Shown: one piece after another, positions 1 to 14,923 of the stretch
Layout: each line of letters starts with the position of its first letter
Numbering within the stretch: position 1 is the stretch's first letter
Notes under the pieces: generated by a model
What the model was told of the DNA's origin: nothing
Database searches by the model: none
Seen by the model: the letters and a program-made list of their open reading frames with translations, nothing else
Source: Struthio camelus
Taxonomy: Eukaryota; Chordata; Aves; Struthioniformes; Struthionidae
Length of the DNA: 64,000 nucleotides
Assembly (NCBI RefSeq): GCF_040807025.1
Contig: NC_090943.1
Span: 124,309,400 to 124,373,399 of the forward strand
Direction of reading: 5' to 3'
Made by a program: the position numbers and the translations under genes

Positions 1-1572
1 TTTTCTCTAGTTAAAAATTATGAACAATGCCTGATGTGCAAAGACATTAGAAGTATAATGCAGCCATCATATTGAAAATCTTTTTAATGTACGGTATGTC
101 TGTGCTTGATGATCTAATGCATGTAAATAGGTATTTTCAATTTGTAAATATTTAATTTTATTAACCTAGAAAGACCAATGTGTGTTAAATAGGGATTAAT
201 GTGTTCTAAAGCATGCTGGAATTTCTGTTTTTATGGATTTTTCTCAGCAAAATCCTCCAAATGGTGCATTTCAATTGTATCTGAATCTCAAATTAGGAAA
301 TCGATATGACTCTTTCATGGGAATCAAGAGCTTCAGCAAATGATTTTTAAATCAGTGTGACTTGGCTTGGGAGTTTACTTTGGCTTCTGTCCAAGCAGAA
401 AAATCCAAAAGAGCAAATTACAACTCCACACCCAGTTAGAAAGTCTGCAGTTATTAAGCTGTTTGTTGAGTAGAGCCATTGCGTTAGTAATTTTAGATGT
501 GTTTGTTCTTTGTGGAAGGCAACAGGCTCTTCCAGATAGTTTCAAAACATCACAGGGCAAAACCTGATCTTATTAAAACTAAGTTTCTGCTTGAATTGTT
601 GTTTCTTACTTCTCAGATTTCCTCTATTCTTTTCAGCCAAAATGATTGTCAATGTATCTTTCTCTGTGAAATATTTTTAAAAAATGTTTATTTCAGAAAT
701 TGTACTAAAATCCTTTGCTTTAGGGAATGCAAGCAAAATGTTCACAATTTTCACGGCAGACTTATTTGCCTCATGGGCTTGTCTTCTTGGTGGTGTTATT
801 TTATATTTCGCTTAATTGGAAAAAAATGTACCTCTCCTGCAGAAAATGTCTGCTACCTTTTTTTCAGTGAAGCATTTGCACGTAGTCAGTGTATATGGTA
901 AATGGTTTGCAAGCTTCCTTAGACTTTTGAACAGAAAATTTCAGGATTATTTAAAGCTGTAGCGCAGTTTTGAAGAGCTACCTAGCTAGTCAGAAATGTT
1001 TATCTTTGGGGACAGAATTGTCTTCAGAAGGCAAGGATGATCAAATGATTATAGTAATAATCATATATTTCATTTTATCCTTTGCTGGTGTACTAAGAAA
1101 ATGCCCTTGGAATTTTAAAATGAACAAAAAGGTCTAGAGCAAGCATCTCCCCTCTATATTAGCAATGAAACATTTTTGACTAGTTTCACTAAAGTCAAAC
1201 ACTTATTCCAGTTCACTGAAGTATAACTGAAGGTTGAAGTTAGTCCAGACTGTGATACTCAGACAATCTGCAAGCCCAGCTTGTTCCTCTGACATGGGGA
1301 GACTGCTTATACGAGGAAGAAAGCAATATTTGGTTTTGCAGAGGGAGACTTGCTTAATTCTTGCCTTATTAAACCAGAATGCAGCCTGGAGGAAGTCTGC
1401 TCTGGAGGTGTCTATGGTCCCTAGCAAAGATAACCCTCCTAGCAGAGGAGTCCAGCGCAATGTGGTGCTCTCAGCCTCACATATATTAGGGTGTCTGCAG
1501 ACAACTGGCATAACCTTGTAAGAGGTGTAGCTGTGACAATAGGACATGCAAGAGTTGCAGGCACAGCTGTCT
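1..1572. other. Intergenic, no gene seen
   Basis: AT-rich sequence. A 134-codon ORF at 497-901 has no recognisable domain and the composition of non-coding DNA. Confidence 0.6.
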
Positions 1573-1791
1573 GAACCTGAGAAAAAACTTCTTCACTGTG
1601 AGGGTGACAGAGCATTGGAACAGGTTGCCCAGAGGGGTGGTGGAGTCTCCTTCGCTGGAGATATTCAAAACCCGTCTGGATGTGATCCTGGGCAATATGC
1701 TCTAGGTGACCCTGCTTGAGCAGGGAGGTTGGACGAGATGATCTCCAGAGGTCCCTTCCAACCTAAACGATTCTGTGATTCTGTGATTCTG
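1573..1791 (+). mobile_element. CR1 LINE fragment, 3' end
   Basis: Carries the CR1 3' signature: CTTCTTCACTGTGAGGGTGA, GGTTGCCCAGAGGGGTGGTG, GATGATCTCCAGAGGTCC, TTCCAACC, and the tail (ATTCTGTG)n. It lacks everything but the end of the reverse-transcriptase ORF and the 3' UTR, so it is a dead 5'-truncated copy. About 96% alike to the copy at 14.7 kb by eye. Confidence 0.93.
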
Positions 1792-4700
1792 TCAAAAACT
1801 TCCTTTGCCTTGCTTATCACTGCAAAATTGCTCTGTAGATGTAGTGATTCCTGCTGCTCTCTCAGGAGCTCAGCTATCACTGAGGCACTGAGACTACTGC
1901 CAGCACTGGCTAGTGCAGTCTGAATTATGCCGGCTCTCAGAGACGACTCCTCCTTCTTCTGCCCATTATCTCCAAGCAAGCTCAAAGTCAGCATATTTTA
2001 ACTTATATGTTTTCTAGACCAAAAAAGGTTCAGATACCATTGTTGTGAATTATATGATTAATTTCCAAGTTTAAGAGGCATGAGTGCTTCTTTGTGAGCT
2101 GAATTTGTAATGTGCAAATGATAGGATGCATTTTCTTTTGTCTTCTCATACCTCTGTGAAATATGTCCTCTATTCAGCTGCAGTGCAGATGCTATAGCTT
2201 GTTTTACAAGCTGTGCAGAAATGGGCTGTTAATATATCAAAACACAGTATAAGCCTTGAGGCTTCTTTTCCAGCCAACTATTAAAGCTTTGAAACTATTA
2301 TATGTTTAAGACACTGAAAAGATTGGGGAGCACAAGTCTGGTGGAATGTGTGGTATTCATTTATCTGGAAGTTTACATGTGCTTCTTGACAAAACACTGT
2401 TACAAAGTGAAGTCCTAGACTCCTATGAAGGATTAAAGAAGCTGAAAAGGAGTAAGGGACTTTGCAGTTATGCAAGCTGCTTGAATTCTTGAGTGCACCA
2501 AGCAAAACTTTGGTCTTTCATTAAACATACTTTCAGGGATGAACAATTTATCTTGTACATCACCAGACCGCATCCTCATGGTGCTTGACTCTAGAATTAT
2601 TTATACTAATCACTGTAGAAAAGGATAGTAGTTTCTCTTCAGTGTGTAGGTTGAGCACTGAAGCAGAAATTTGATTAGACGACTGACCCTGTGTCATAGG
2701 GAGGTAAGACAGAAGAGGGATCTGAGCCACAGGTACAACTAACCTAACCATAGATCCATTTTTCTCTCTTTTTAGGAGTCAGCTTTATCTATGCATTAAG
2801 TGTTCACAAAGATCTATAGCTCTGCATACAGAAAACAGGAATGACTAATTTGCAACTAATACTCTATGTAAATGGCTTTTATTGCACATTATTTAAGAGT
2901 TCAGAGCCATTTATTTGTTTGTTTGTTTGTTTTCATTCTATCCAAAATCATAGTGTGGTATATTCTTTTATCTGTGTGTGCATCTGTATTTATATGTCAC
3001 TGCTGAAGAATTTATTTTAACATCCTAAAGACAAAGTTTAGAGCTGGACCTGCCATGCAGGTTGCCTAAGCCATACAGCACTATTTCTATTATCAGACTC
3101 TGTGGAATAATTTTTGTAGTTAGAAACTATAACTAAGGAGAAATATCAGTACAGTGTTTTTCTTCAGGCAGAATGATGAAAAAAGAGGGGAAGTAACTTA
3201 GGATGGAAAGCTAACTCACTGTAGGCCTCTAACTGATGCTCTAAACTGTTAAGCAGTATCATCCTGTGTTCCCTGTGTAGTTGCTGAAAAGAGAGAAAGC
3301 AACTCCAGGGATCAGTTACTCTCCAGGGAGCAGCTGAGATCTTGGACTCTGATTCATCTTCTGCAGGTGACTTCTCTACTAGCTGTACAGAAAGCCTAGG
3401 GAGACTGTGCTCCTATTTTATTTACCTAAGCTAGGTGCCTAAAGTTAGATAAGCTAAAGATCCTTCCAGATTAGCTGCAAGACTTCCAGCATATTTTTTT
3501 TCTTTTTATTTCCTCTTTTCTCCTGGAAAATAAGTTGGGTAACATTTGTATTTAAAATACTTGTGTTCCCTTCTGCATATGACAAAGGCAGATACAAGCT
3601 GGGGTTAATATCCTTTCCTCATAAAAATAATATTTTTTTTTTATTATTATTCTCATGAACTGCATCAAGCCTTCACCCTAAATGTGTTGGGAATGGTTCG
3701 GTGCCACCCAGGTCCTTGCCTCAAGCAGCCAGAATCTTGGTGAAAGAGTTTCTGGCCTTACAGATGGATCAAGTTTAGAGGGTGGAAGGAGATGAAAACC
3801 CTCCTCCTCCTCACATATCCTTGTTGCCTTTCTGGCTGCTTTCTTCTGAGAGGAGTAAATACTAAGCAGTCCCAGTACTCCTAAAAGTTGTTCTCCTGGC
3901 ACAAGATTGCATGAGGAAGATCAGTGAAGGGAGAGCAAAGCAGGTTGTGATGTGGTGTGTGGGGGGAAGTGTGGATGGGTAGAGAGGAAATGGCTCAGGG
4001 CTCAGATACAGAGTCTAACATCCCCTCTCCAAGCACACTTACAAAGACTATCATCAAGTGGGGGTTTTTAAATGGATGTTGCCTATCTATCTCTTCTCTC
4101 CTTTCAAAATCTGACCATGATAATATGTAATCAGCCATCTATACATTTAAAGCTATTTGAGTAGTTCAGATGCAAAGAGAAGGAAAACAAGGAGCTCTTG
4201 ATGGCAATCGCTCTTGTACGCAGAGACTGAGGAAAAGCTCTTGCAGTTGGGGACATCTTGTTGTAGGAGAAAAAAACAGCTGTAACTGATGAAGAGTTTT
4301 TGGTGCTGCCATGGTAATGGGGAGCAGAGAGGTTCACAGCTATTTTACATGTGCCATAATTATGTACACGAGAAGAAGATTTTGATATTAGAGGACTCTC
4401 TAACTTTACTTTAACTTTGGTAAACAAAGGCACAACAAAACTCGGAATCCGGAATCTGTATTCTAGAGAAACACAAACTGTCAGGAGGAAGCATAATAAA
4501 TATTAAACAAATGACTAGTGGACATAATGAGTCTTCAGCAACTCAAAGGCTTTAAAACAAGACAAAATATGTTTCTGAATTATGTACTCCATTTCTAATG
4601 GATGGTAAATATAATTATTATAATGGTCCCCTCTAGCCTTAAAATCTATGAATCACTTGCTCTTGCGCAGCAACTTAACACAGCAGGCTGAGGGGAGAAA

Positions 4701-7700
4701 GAGTTTATTGCACCAGCTAGCACTGCTGTATATAAAACCACATCCCAAAGGAAAGGCAATTGAGAGGAAATTGATGCAGTAGGTTAATGAAAGACAACAG
4801 TGACCTATAAAAATAAATAGAGGATTCATCTATACTGCCATCTATACTAGTAGCCAGTAGCAGGAGGACAAGGAGAAGCATCTGGGCAATAATAGCTGAG
4901 GATGAAAACCAGGACTTAGGAATGCTCTTCCATCGATAATGACGATCCAGTCCTTTATTTTGTTTGATATGTCTGTGCAGAGGCACTAGTCACCATTCTC
5001 GGAAGGTCCAGAAAAACGTCAAATGAAAAAGAAGCTTGCAAGTGCAAACTCAGCTATCCACAGCCACCACAAATTGTTTATTGGCAGATTCTTCAAACTT
5101 TTCCAGATGGTCTCCTGATGTACAAAAACTGGCTGAATCTGCAATGCATACCTTTCTGAGACAAATAATCAAATCTGAAACCATTTAGAAGAATGTGAAA
5201 GATATTGATGACCTTTCATCAAACCATTTCCAATTTATTGTAAAACGTCAATTTCCAGCAAATCAGAAATCCCAAGACTGTGCTAACAGGTATAAATATA
5301 TCAGATACTGTTTTCCAGCCATTTCTAGTGATCAGCAACAAAGTAGACCAGAAATAGTGTCCGTCATGGGGGCTAGATTTTTGTTTTTGAAGGACTGGTG
5401 TTTTATTCATGATAAATCATGGCTGAATTTTAATAGGCTTCTTAGAAAAAATATTCATAGAGAAAGCGTTTCAGCTCCTGAGCTCCTGAGCATTTGGTGT
5501 AAGCCAAAAGACCTGTGTTCACTGGAGAGACTGGCTCCCTGCTTTTTGATTTCTTAGCAATTTTTCTACCAAACTACTGGCTGTGTCATTATCTTTCTCA
5601 GTAGTTTCCTAAATCCAGTTGTACCAGTAGGCTAAGGTTCATTTATTAGCCTTTTTTTAGCTTTTTCCTGACAGCTGTTATGAAAAATGATAGTAGGTTA
5701 TTTTAAAAGTTTCATATATTTTACACACCAAGAACCAATAAAATTCATAACATCCAAAGCTCTCCTATAAGCTTGTTTGAGACACTTAATCCCATTATCC
5801 AAAATCTTCAGCATCCGCTTTATTTTAAAATAGTTTTTCTTTTTTTACTTCTTATATATTCTTTAGATTTCTCATTTTATCTGTTGTTCCTTTTAAGTCT
5901 GAAATGACTGAGCAATCACTAAGAGGGAAAAAAAAAAAAATTCTTTTTTAAGAAAGTCTTTGTGGCACATCTCACGAAAATTTTCTTCTTTTCACTGTTG
6001 TTACTAGTATTATTAATATCTTTACTAGTAATATAAAACATTTATATGGCACTGTAATTTTTATAAATATGAGTAAAACCAAATTCTCTTTCCCAAGGAA
6101 CTTACTATTTAAGTAACAAAAATATGAGCGCAATTGAACTCAGACCAAAGTCCAAAGGAGAGAGGGTAAAGAGAATGTGTATTGTTAACAGAGTGGCATG
6201 GTCTTGCATAAGGGATATGCAGTATGCCTTGCATACCTTCCTGGAGTTGTACTCTTCCAATGGATCTGAAGTCAGTGCTTCATTGAAGTGTGCTTATGGT
6301 TCATATATCTTTCTAAAGCTGGTTTGGCAGACTTGCATTTTGCAGATATGCAACTGAAATAGTGGAAGAAACATTCTGATTAGCCTGGAGTTCTGCTTAT
6401 CACCTTGGATGTGAGGTACAGAAACTGTTTTATCAGTTTTTTGAGTGACTGGTTGTTTTCTTAGGTGTGTGCCTATACACAGTGTGCTGTAAAGACACAC
6501 CTCTCCGTTCTCACCACTCTCATGCTTCTTGTAATTATATGTGCACTGTCATACTCTTGAGAAACCAAGTGGATAACTTACTGATATCGTGACAATTTGT
6601 TGTTGTTGTTGTTTGACGCATCAATTTTACATATAGCAATGACTAAGACATTTACGTTTTTGATCTTTGCTTCTTCTGACAACATCCCTTATTCATCATA
6701 GTCCCAAAGTCATTAACTGTCAGAAATGATTTATTTTTTCAGAACAAACTACTAATGTGGAACACAATTTTTGAAAAATTATCCTTGCTTTTAATATCTG
6801 TTTTTTAATTTGTTGGCTCCACTTTCTCACCTTTTGTCTTTGAGCTTCTAAATTGCTTTTAAATTATTTAGGTTTCTTGCATACAAGGATAGAAATCTGT
6901 GGGTCAGTGATACTTTTTTAAATTTACTAAGAAAGGCAGTTTTCCCTCAAGGTCCAAGTTCAGTACATCCCTAGCTGAGGGATGTGTGTGTGGAGATAGG
7001 GAGGAAATGACTTCATATGAACTCAGTCAAATAGCAGACAATGAAATATTTTCTGAAGTTATACAGGTGTCTCACCAACATTTGGCAGACACAAGGTGTT
7101 TATACCTTCCAACTGTATTCATTAATTCATGATTGTATATTCAAATATTCTCTCATATTTCAGGCATGCATTAGGTGTATAAAATGATTGGGACTAGCAA
7201 CTGAAAATAACTTGTATATCTTCCATAGCCGTGAGGAAGCTGTCATCAGAGAGGACCCTAGAAGGGCGTCCCAGGGCTATGGAGGTCTGAGAGGTGAAGA
7301 TCCCCCATTGTGTGTATCAGGGAAGGCTGATGACCAGATGACATGATAACAAGGTCTGCCCCCTGAGGGAGGCTCCTGAGGCACTATGGGGCTCAGCACT
7401 GGTCCCTGCAAGTGCATACTACCACTGCAGGTAAGTAGCAGGGCAGGCAGTAATAAAAAAGGGTCAATTTTGGATTTTTATGGCTCAAGTCTGAACCATT
7501 TTAACCAAAATTTCCTGCAAATAAAATTAGAGTATGATATATATCTGCTGCTTAAAAGGGTTTTCTAGAGGTAATTTTTCCATATAAACCTCCAGAAAAG
7601 GGAAAATACCAAAAGAGAAACTAGTAGACATGGAGAATACGTTCTTGTAGATTTGGTAGGATATCTGGAATGAATATTGAACTGGTTGAAAGTAAGCATG

Positions 7701-10700
7701 ACTTAAAACATGTAATTTATCCTTTAAATAACATCCACAGGATGACAAGTGATCAATTTTAGTAGTCCCACTGACTACAAATTGTATAGCCCCTTCATTA
7801 GAGCAATATTGCTCTACTACTATGATTTTTCATAGAATATTAAAGGCATTTCTGTGCTGACAGGGTTGGCTCTTTGCTGCCTCTGTCTTCTATGAGTTTG
7901 TAGTTCAGATTTACACAAAAAGATGCATTTATTTCTTCATAATAGAATGTAATCTGCAGATTAATGTCTGCATGTTTCCACTGTAATACTACATACGCTG
8001 AAATCTTCCAAGGGAGAAAATGACAGAGGGAAAAAAGCAATTTCTTTTTTTTATCATGTTGAGGGAAAATCACCGGTTTTATTGTGAATGAAAGTCTCTT
8101 TAAAAGTGCAGAAGTGCAACGTACGCAGAAGTGGCAATAAATGAAATATTGGAAAATGAAGTTAAAATACAGTAGATAGATTTTACCTGATGAACAAATT
8201 ATTAGACAACTGGAATGAATAAAGTTGTGAAATTGAAAAACTTCAGGAGAACATGTGGGAAAATAGTTATTACTCATGATTCAAAGCATTAGGTGACCCA
8301 AAGAGCAACCACAGGCAGCTGCTGCCCATTTTCTAGGAAGGGGTCACAAGGATATCTGTTGCAGCAGGTTCTGCTGAATTTGTCCATTCTTGCGGACCAG
8401 AGCACAGCTCTGGGGCTCTAGGCTGGGTAAATGCAGCTGAGGGATTCCCTGAGGTACTATGAAAGGGGACAGTTCTGCCCTCACTTCCAGCTGTTCAGCA
8501 CTGTGAGTCTCTAAGGGGAGAGAAAGTTTCATGGATCCAGGGTGATCAGGGATGGCTTCTAAATCAACAGAAGCCTGCAGTGGCAGTCCCTATTGTTCTA
8601 TGACCCAGAATCTGAGCCCAAGAGGTGAGAATGCTTTCAGTTCCTTGACGCTTGTGAGCGAAGAAAGTGAGGTGAGACAAACATCTCGTGTGCAACCTAC
8701 TGTCACTGAGAACATTTGAAGGTGCGGCTGCTGCGGATGGTGTTACCTGGGAAAACTGAAAGTAGATAACAAAGACCAATGAATTTTTAAGAGGCATAGT
8801 AAAGATGTATTAATTAAACTATAGAGCAACAGGAGCAGAAACTTTGCAGAGAGACAATGCCTTTCTTCCATATGGTGACCAAAATTAGAAAAATATTAGA
8901 CTTGAGATCCAAGTACAAAGAAATAAAAAAAAAATTGATTTTAAAATGCAAGAAATGCCCACATACAAAACAGAAATTTATGACAAACCTAAACCTCTGC
9001 ACTGTGTATGCAGTTTATAGAAACTGATAGACAAATGTGTATGTAGGAAGTACTTCAAAAGCGAAGCTGCAATAAATGCCAAAGCAGCTATTTGCCTGCA
9101 TGGAATCACAATTGCACATGTAATCCCAGCAATTGCTTCCTTCTAATTAGACTTGTAATAGGTACCCAACCCAGTCTAGATGTTCTTCAGTAACTTGTCT
9201 CAGATGTCTGTGGGCCAGATTGCAACAGAAGCTGACACAGGAACAATGGAGCAACACGCAGTAAGCCTGGCCATAATTATGTGACCAATACAGGGGCCTG
9301 CCTCATTTTCAGTTTGTGCTCAGTTTGGAATTCAGGCTGAAATTAACTTCACCTGCCTAACTAAGCACCCACCCAAAAAAGGCACCAAAGTAGGAAGCAC
9401 CAAGTTAGAAGCACAGATGCATCAACTTTCTAAATAGTCAGAAAGAGCCATCCCTGGAGGCTCATCTTTGAGTTGTCTTGAGCAGGTGACACTCTACTGA
9501 GTAGACTTATATATTTGTGATGATTAAATTGGGCACGTGAAACTAATATGGGCTTTGAGGGGATAGAAAGAAAGCTGATCCACAGAGCAGGCCTGATAGA
9601 CTGTGGGAAGCAGGCTGCATCATACCAAAAGCAGGAAGACAAACCAAACATACTAAATGCTACTTGGCCTGTGGTGATCCATGTCAGGCCCTATAGGGAT
9701 TTATTTCTTGGATTTAGGGCTGTGAGAAATCTCCACCTTTTCTTTTTCAACAGCAAGGCCTAGCATTGGTGACTGTTTCAGGTCTTCTGGTACAGTGTTC
9801 AAATGCACCTGAGGCAACCCAGGAGAATAAATTAAAAGCATGATTCACATAATTTGGGACTCTGTCTTCATACCTCCTGTAGAGGCCCTTCTTGCTCTCT
9901 TTGATTAGATGTATTAGGGAAACTCATTTCACCTACAGAAGCAGACTTCCTTTTATGATACCTGTTCAAAGTTCAGCTAACTCAAAGATGTCCTTTCCTG
10001 TGTATTCAACATGCTCTTGGTCAGTCACTTCTCAGAGATGAAAGGCAGAACCCAGAATGACTGGGGAGACAAAACCAGCCAGTCTTTATTTCCAGCGACT
10101 CACCATATTCATCCTTAATGGCACATAATGACGCTGTCATTTGCCGAGAAGGCTGAATCTTGATTAAAATAGACGTTTAGTAGTCGTTCTTAGAAGGAAT
10201 GCACTTTATTTTGTTGTGTAAGTCCCTATCATTCAGTAGGGTGCCAGTGAATGACCTGGAGAAGGTGACTAATGAATGAAACCTGCTGTTTCTCATAACA
10301 GAGTGCATTCAGCGAAATAACCAGTCTTCACGTTTAAAACAACAGAAGGAAGAACTTTTTCATATTGTGTATAACTAAATCTGTCACACTCATTGCCAGA
10401 GGATGTTTTCGTGGTATAAAAGTGTTAGGACAAATTAATGGAAGAAAGGTAGATCAAATACTATTAGGCATAGCAATATGGATGCAATTTCCAGCTCATG
10501 AAGTCCCTAACCACCAATGACCCTTTTCTGGAAGATCCTTTCTAGATTTGACTATTATACTAAGTAACTGCTGTTGGCCACTTTCAAACGCAGGCTATTA
10601 GTTAGACTAGAGGAAACTTTGGTCTGATATCTGAGGCTAGTAATACGATATATGCTTATGTCATTACATTCACTTAATATTTTTATTAAAGTATTTTCCC

Positions 10701-13700
10701 ACAAATTCAGTATATAAGCTTAGAATATGCAAAGGCCTATGACCAGATAAAATGCTTTATAGGTCTTGTCTGAGATATAAGAACAGTTCAGATGTCTACA
10801 TTACTAATGATCATGTAAAAACAGAAAATAAGGATGACAGTGCATTAAGATGATGATAATACATTATCTAAATAAAATGTAAAATATATTACATAATGGA
10901 AAACACTAAAATATACATTTTAGGCTCAAGCCTGGGCATTGGCTTTTTCTCCAAGAAATTAAATAAGAAATCGCTGACATCTTAAAATACTTTCTAGTGG
11001 GTAACATGGAAATTTATGATAATTTCACAAAAGCTAGTTATTGAAATGGCAAGAATAGAGGGTTACTACCTAGAAATTCAGTATTTGCCATTGGTCACAG
11101 AATATTGAAATACCATAGTTACTCCCTCTTCAAAAGCAAAAGAAAATAAACTTAGTTAAATAAACTTAGTCATTTCCATGTCTCATTACTAATTTTAAAT
11201 TAAGCATTGTATTAGAGGGATGCTTTTGACTTTACTAGTTACTGTTGCCGATGGTAATATTTTAATGCTGTTTGCTGAACCATATGACTTCCACTTTCTC
11301 ACTGCCTCACATTCAGATGCAAACTAAACCATGAAGATCTACTTAGAAAAAAATGAAGGTGTATCCATCTGTGACAAAAGAATTTGGAGGGGCAGGGCAG
11401 ACCCTCAAGTCATTCTAACTGGAACAATGACTAAGACAGCAAAAAAATCCAAATAAACAGCTACGTCTTCAAAGGACACAGTTCATACTTGAATAAGACT
11501 AGATTTAGAATGCCTCCGTGCCATTAGTCATGCAATTCACACAGCAATCACTGGCTGAGCAGTGAGATTAGACAAGAAACTGCGTGCTTTGTTTGTTGTT
11601 CACGTACCTGCTCTGTACGGTCAGCTCGAAAGAAGGGATCATATTCCCCGTAGTACTGTAACAGCCAAGTTTGTTAGTGGTTTGGAAATGTAAATGCTTA
11701 CTGAACCTCAGCAAAGACAGCAGATGAAGACCACTGACCCTTCCCTGCAGCAGTGTACACGAATCTAGTCATTGCTACCAAATGCCTGCATTGAGATTTC
11801 TGTAATCACCTCCAACACTGGCATGCTATTAGAGTTATTAGAGTGCATTAATTAGAGTACAGGCTCTAAGGGCTAGAAGGAAACACACTGGATTCCTTTC
11901 TCTAATCCAGCCTTCCTTTCTCTTTCCCAGGTAAAGGGATTAACTCTCCTCCCACCATATACAAAGGCACTATGAGGAGCATTTGCCTAATGAAACTTCC
12001 TGCTGTCTCTCCTCCAGGTCCACTGTGAAGGGAGCTGGAAGGCCAGAGGCTCTCTCTATCTCTGTGCACACCTGGCTGGCCTCTGGAAACAGATAACTAG
12101 AGTAGTGTAGAGACTGTGAGGAGGAGATATTCTCAAACGATGCTGGAGAGAGAGGCAGAACAAGAAAGTCGTTGCTCCAGATAGCCTTACCAGGAATTTC
12201 ATTGCTAACCAAAATCATAAACAGGTCAGTGTATATGCAGGAAGTGCTAAGTTTAACAACAAATCTGTTCTAAGATATGTCTGATGCCAAGCAGCGGACA
12301 TTAGAATACGAGAAGCTAGTTAAAATGCCACGCTTTTTAAAACCTGCAGGTGAAAAACCTTGAGATATCTCCTCTAAGCTGTTATCCGGAGTTAACCCTC
12401 CTGTGAGGCAAAGCACGACAGTGCCATTGTGGGTATCTGGCTTTTAGTGCCACCCCTACCACAAAGCTCTCCTCATATTCATTGTTTTCATCAGTTCCTG
12501 CCTTCAGCACCGTCGTCTGCCCATCCTCAGCAGCAGCTTTTGAGAGGAAGAATACAAATGCAAAACTTCTACAGAATGTGTGACATAGCATGTTCATCCA
12601 CCAAAAAAAAAAAAAAAAGAAGAATTTTACTTAAGCCAAGATGGAAATGTGACTTTCAATTACATTCTTTCTGACAAGAGCAGAAAAAAGTTAAAGGTAA
12701 AACTAGGATGGGAACGATATGCTCCACTAGTTTATCTGCCTTTGGATACTGAAAGCAGTAAGACTGGATAGCAATGTAATACAGCTCAGTGTTTAGAAGG
12801 TATGGATGTTTCAGTACAATATCTATACTTAGATTAAGATAGTAGAGGTTGAGTGTGTGAATTTAAACATACATTCCAGGCCCGTTTGAGGCTGATCATG
12901 GGCTTGAGAATATATAAATACACACACACACACACACACAAATATACATGTATATTTATATACATAAAACCCAAACTATCCTGTTATGATTGTTCAGCTT
13001 TCCAAGCTTATTCACAGACTTAAGCTTTGCTGTTTACTTCACCAGTTCTTAAAAGGTATGTGTCCTTGCATGCTCTCTGCCTGTGAAAGAAGAACTTCAG
13101 CAAGGAGTGTGAGGTAGCACTGCCATCCAGAAAATAACTCAGCTTGAGGTAAGTTGGGAATTTTTAGCTGCAACTGGTATCAGTAGGCCAAATGCACGTA
13201 CTTTTGAGTCTTAGTAGCGTCAATACTGCAGAGATGTGAAATGTGGTTTGTTTTTTTTGTTGTTGTTGCTGTTGTTAAATTTTGCTATTTATTGTCTCAA
13301 CAGAGTACCTCACATTTTTGTAGCCCAGAGAGTTTGCGATCTTATTCCTATAACCTAGAAAAAATTTTCCTTACCAAGTGCAAAAAATTAGCAAGCTGAG
13401 GGATGCACACCAAAAGACAGTGGAGAAAAGGCTCCAGAAATTGTTACTATGTGCCTTTGTTCCTTTTGCTAAGGCATGCTTCTGCTCTCACATAAACCTT
13501 ACACTGGCTTATCTGAAGTCAAACCTGTTGAAAGCGACAGTTTGCAGCATATAAGGCAGATCCTCCTTTAAATCAAGTAAATGTAGGAGTTCATGTTTTA
13601 GATTGACAGGCCAAGATTTTCTAATTTTTTTTTTTTTGGTGGCTGCTGAAGTTAGACTCTTAAAATTGTGTTAATTTTTTTAAGTGGTGCTTTTAACTAA

Positions 13701-14549
13701 CTCAGTTTTCTAGTTAGCAGGCCTAATAACAGCACTGGTCTGGTGATGCTTGACATGCTTGAAAGTCATGCCACTTACCTAGATGCTTGGATATGACCTT
13801 ATAGGCCACACATTTGGCAAAGGATGTTAGAAACATTGGTCAAAGCTAAGGCTTCACTTGTCACAGAATTAGTTTCTGGTAGCTCCAGATTGCTTCTGGA
13901 GCTTCTAGAGAGTTTTGACTTTTTTGTTCTCTTAAGTGTAGTATTATAGTTGTTCTATGCCCCTGCATAGAGGTTCTCTTCTTTATCTATAAAGTGGATA
14001 ACTCATGAGATTTTGAATGCAGTGTCATTGATCAAAACATACAGTAAAAATAGATTTTCTAAATGTGTATTAATGCTTCACTCTTAGGCAGTGAAAAGCC
14101 TAATCCAAAATATGAAATGTAGGACATATTTCAAAAATCAGGACTGAATTTTGTTTGTCCATACTGACTTTGCCAGCCCTACTATCCCCAAAACCCCAGT
14201 CTTTAATTTCCCTCACACACAAATATCCCTCCTTTTTCAGCTTCTGTGGATATAATACAAGCCTTTGGCGTTATTTAAATAACCACAGTGGATCTAATCA
14301 TCACTAATTATCTTTCACATAACCCTACTGATTCAAGAAACTGAAATAAATAATTGAAGAACTAATAATCTAAAAACATTTTCAATTTAATATAAATAAT
14401 AGCTTTTTTTCATCTAATGAGCTATAATGGCTGCAAGATGTCTGGCACCAAACATGTACAGACACTTCATTTTAGAGATAAGGTCAATGCCTTCTTAAAA
14501 TATTGGAGAATACTACATGGCCTCTGAGGCCTGAGGAGGAAACAAAGGG
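1792..14549. other. Intergenic, no gene seen
   Basis: Short ORFs without domain or homology signal. Holds a (TTTG)n repeat at 2914-2932, a (TGT)n at about 6597-6613, a 16-A run at 12603-12618 and an (AC)n repeat at 12920-12941. Slightly GC-richer, non-repetitive patches lie at about 7230-7440 and 8290-8540. Confidence 0.6.
12920..12941. repeat. (AC)n microsatellite
   Basis: Eleven AC units, flanked by AT-rich TATATAAATA and AATATACATG. Confidence 0.95.
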
Positions 14550-14923
14550 ACAGAAGAGAAAACTAAGAGGCGATCTGATCAACGTCTGTAAGTATCTGAG
14601 GGGGGAGTGTCAAGAGGATGAGGCCAGTCTCTTCTCCGTGGTGCCCAGCAACAGGAAAAGAGGCAACGGGCAGAAACTGAACCACAGGAAGTTCCACCTA
14701 AACCTGAGAAAAAACTTCTTCACTGTGAGGGTGACAGAGCATTGGAACAGATTGCCCAGAGAGGTGGTGGAGTCTCCTTCCCTGGAGATACTCAAAACCC
14801 ATCTGGATGTGATCCTGGGCAATATGCTCTAGGTGACCCTGCTTGAGCAGGGAGGTTGGACTAGATGATCTCCAGAGGTCCTTTCCAACCTAAACCATTC
14901 TGTGATTCGGTGATTCTGTGATC
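14550..14923 (+). mobile_element. CR1 LINE fragment, 3' end with C-terminal RT-ORF remnant
   Basis: A longer 5'-truncated CR1 copy. An open stretch to 14832 encodes the typical C-terminal end of the CR1 polyprotein (NLRKNFFTVRVTEHWNRLP, then VVESPSLEILKTHLD) and stops just before the 3' UTR, which ends in the octamer tail with one variant unit. It has no catalytic domains and cannot move by itself. Confidence 0.93.

Noticed and set aside
497-901. 134-codon plus-strand ORF
   Set aside because: No domain, no signal of coding composition, no splice or promoter context.
14503-14832. 109-codon ORF as a host gene
   Set aside because: It is the C-terminal remnant of the CR1 reverse-transcriptase ORF with leading flanking sequence.
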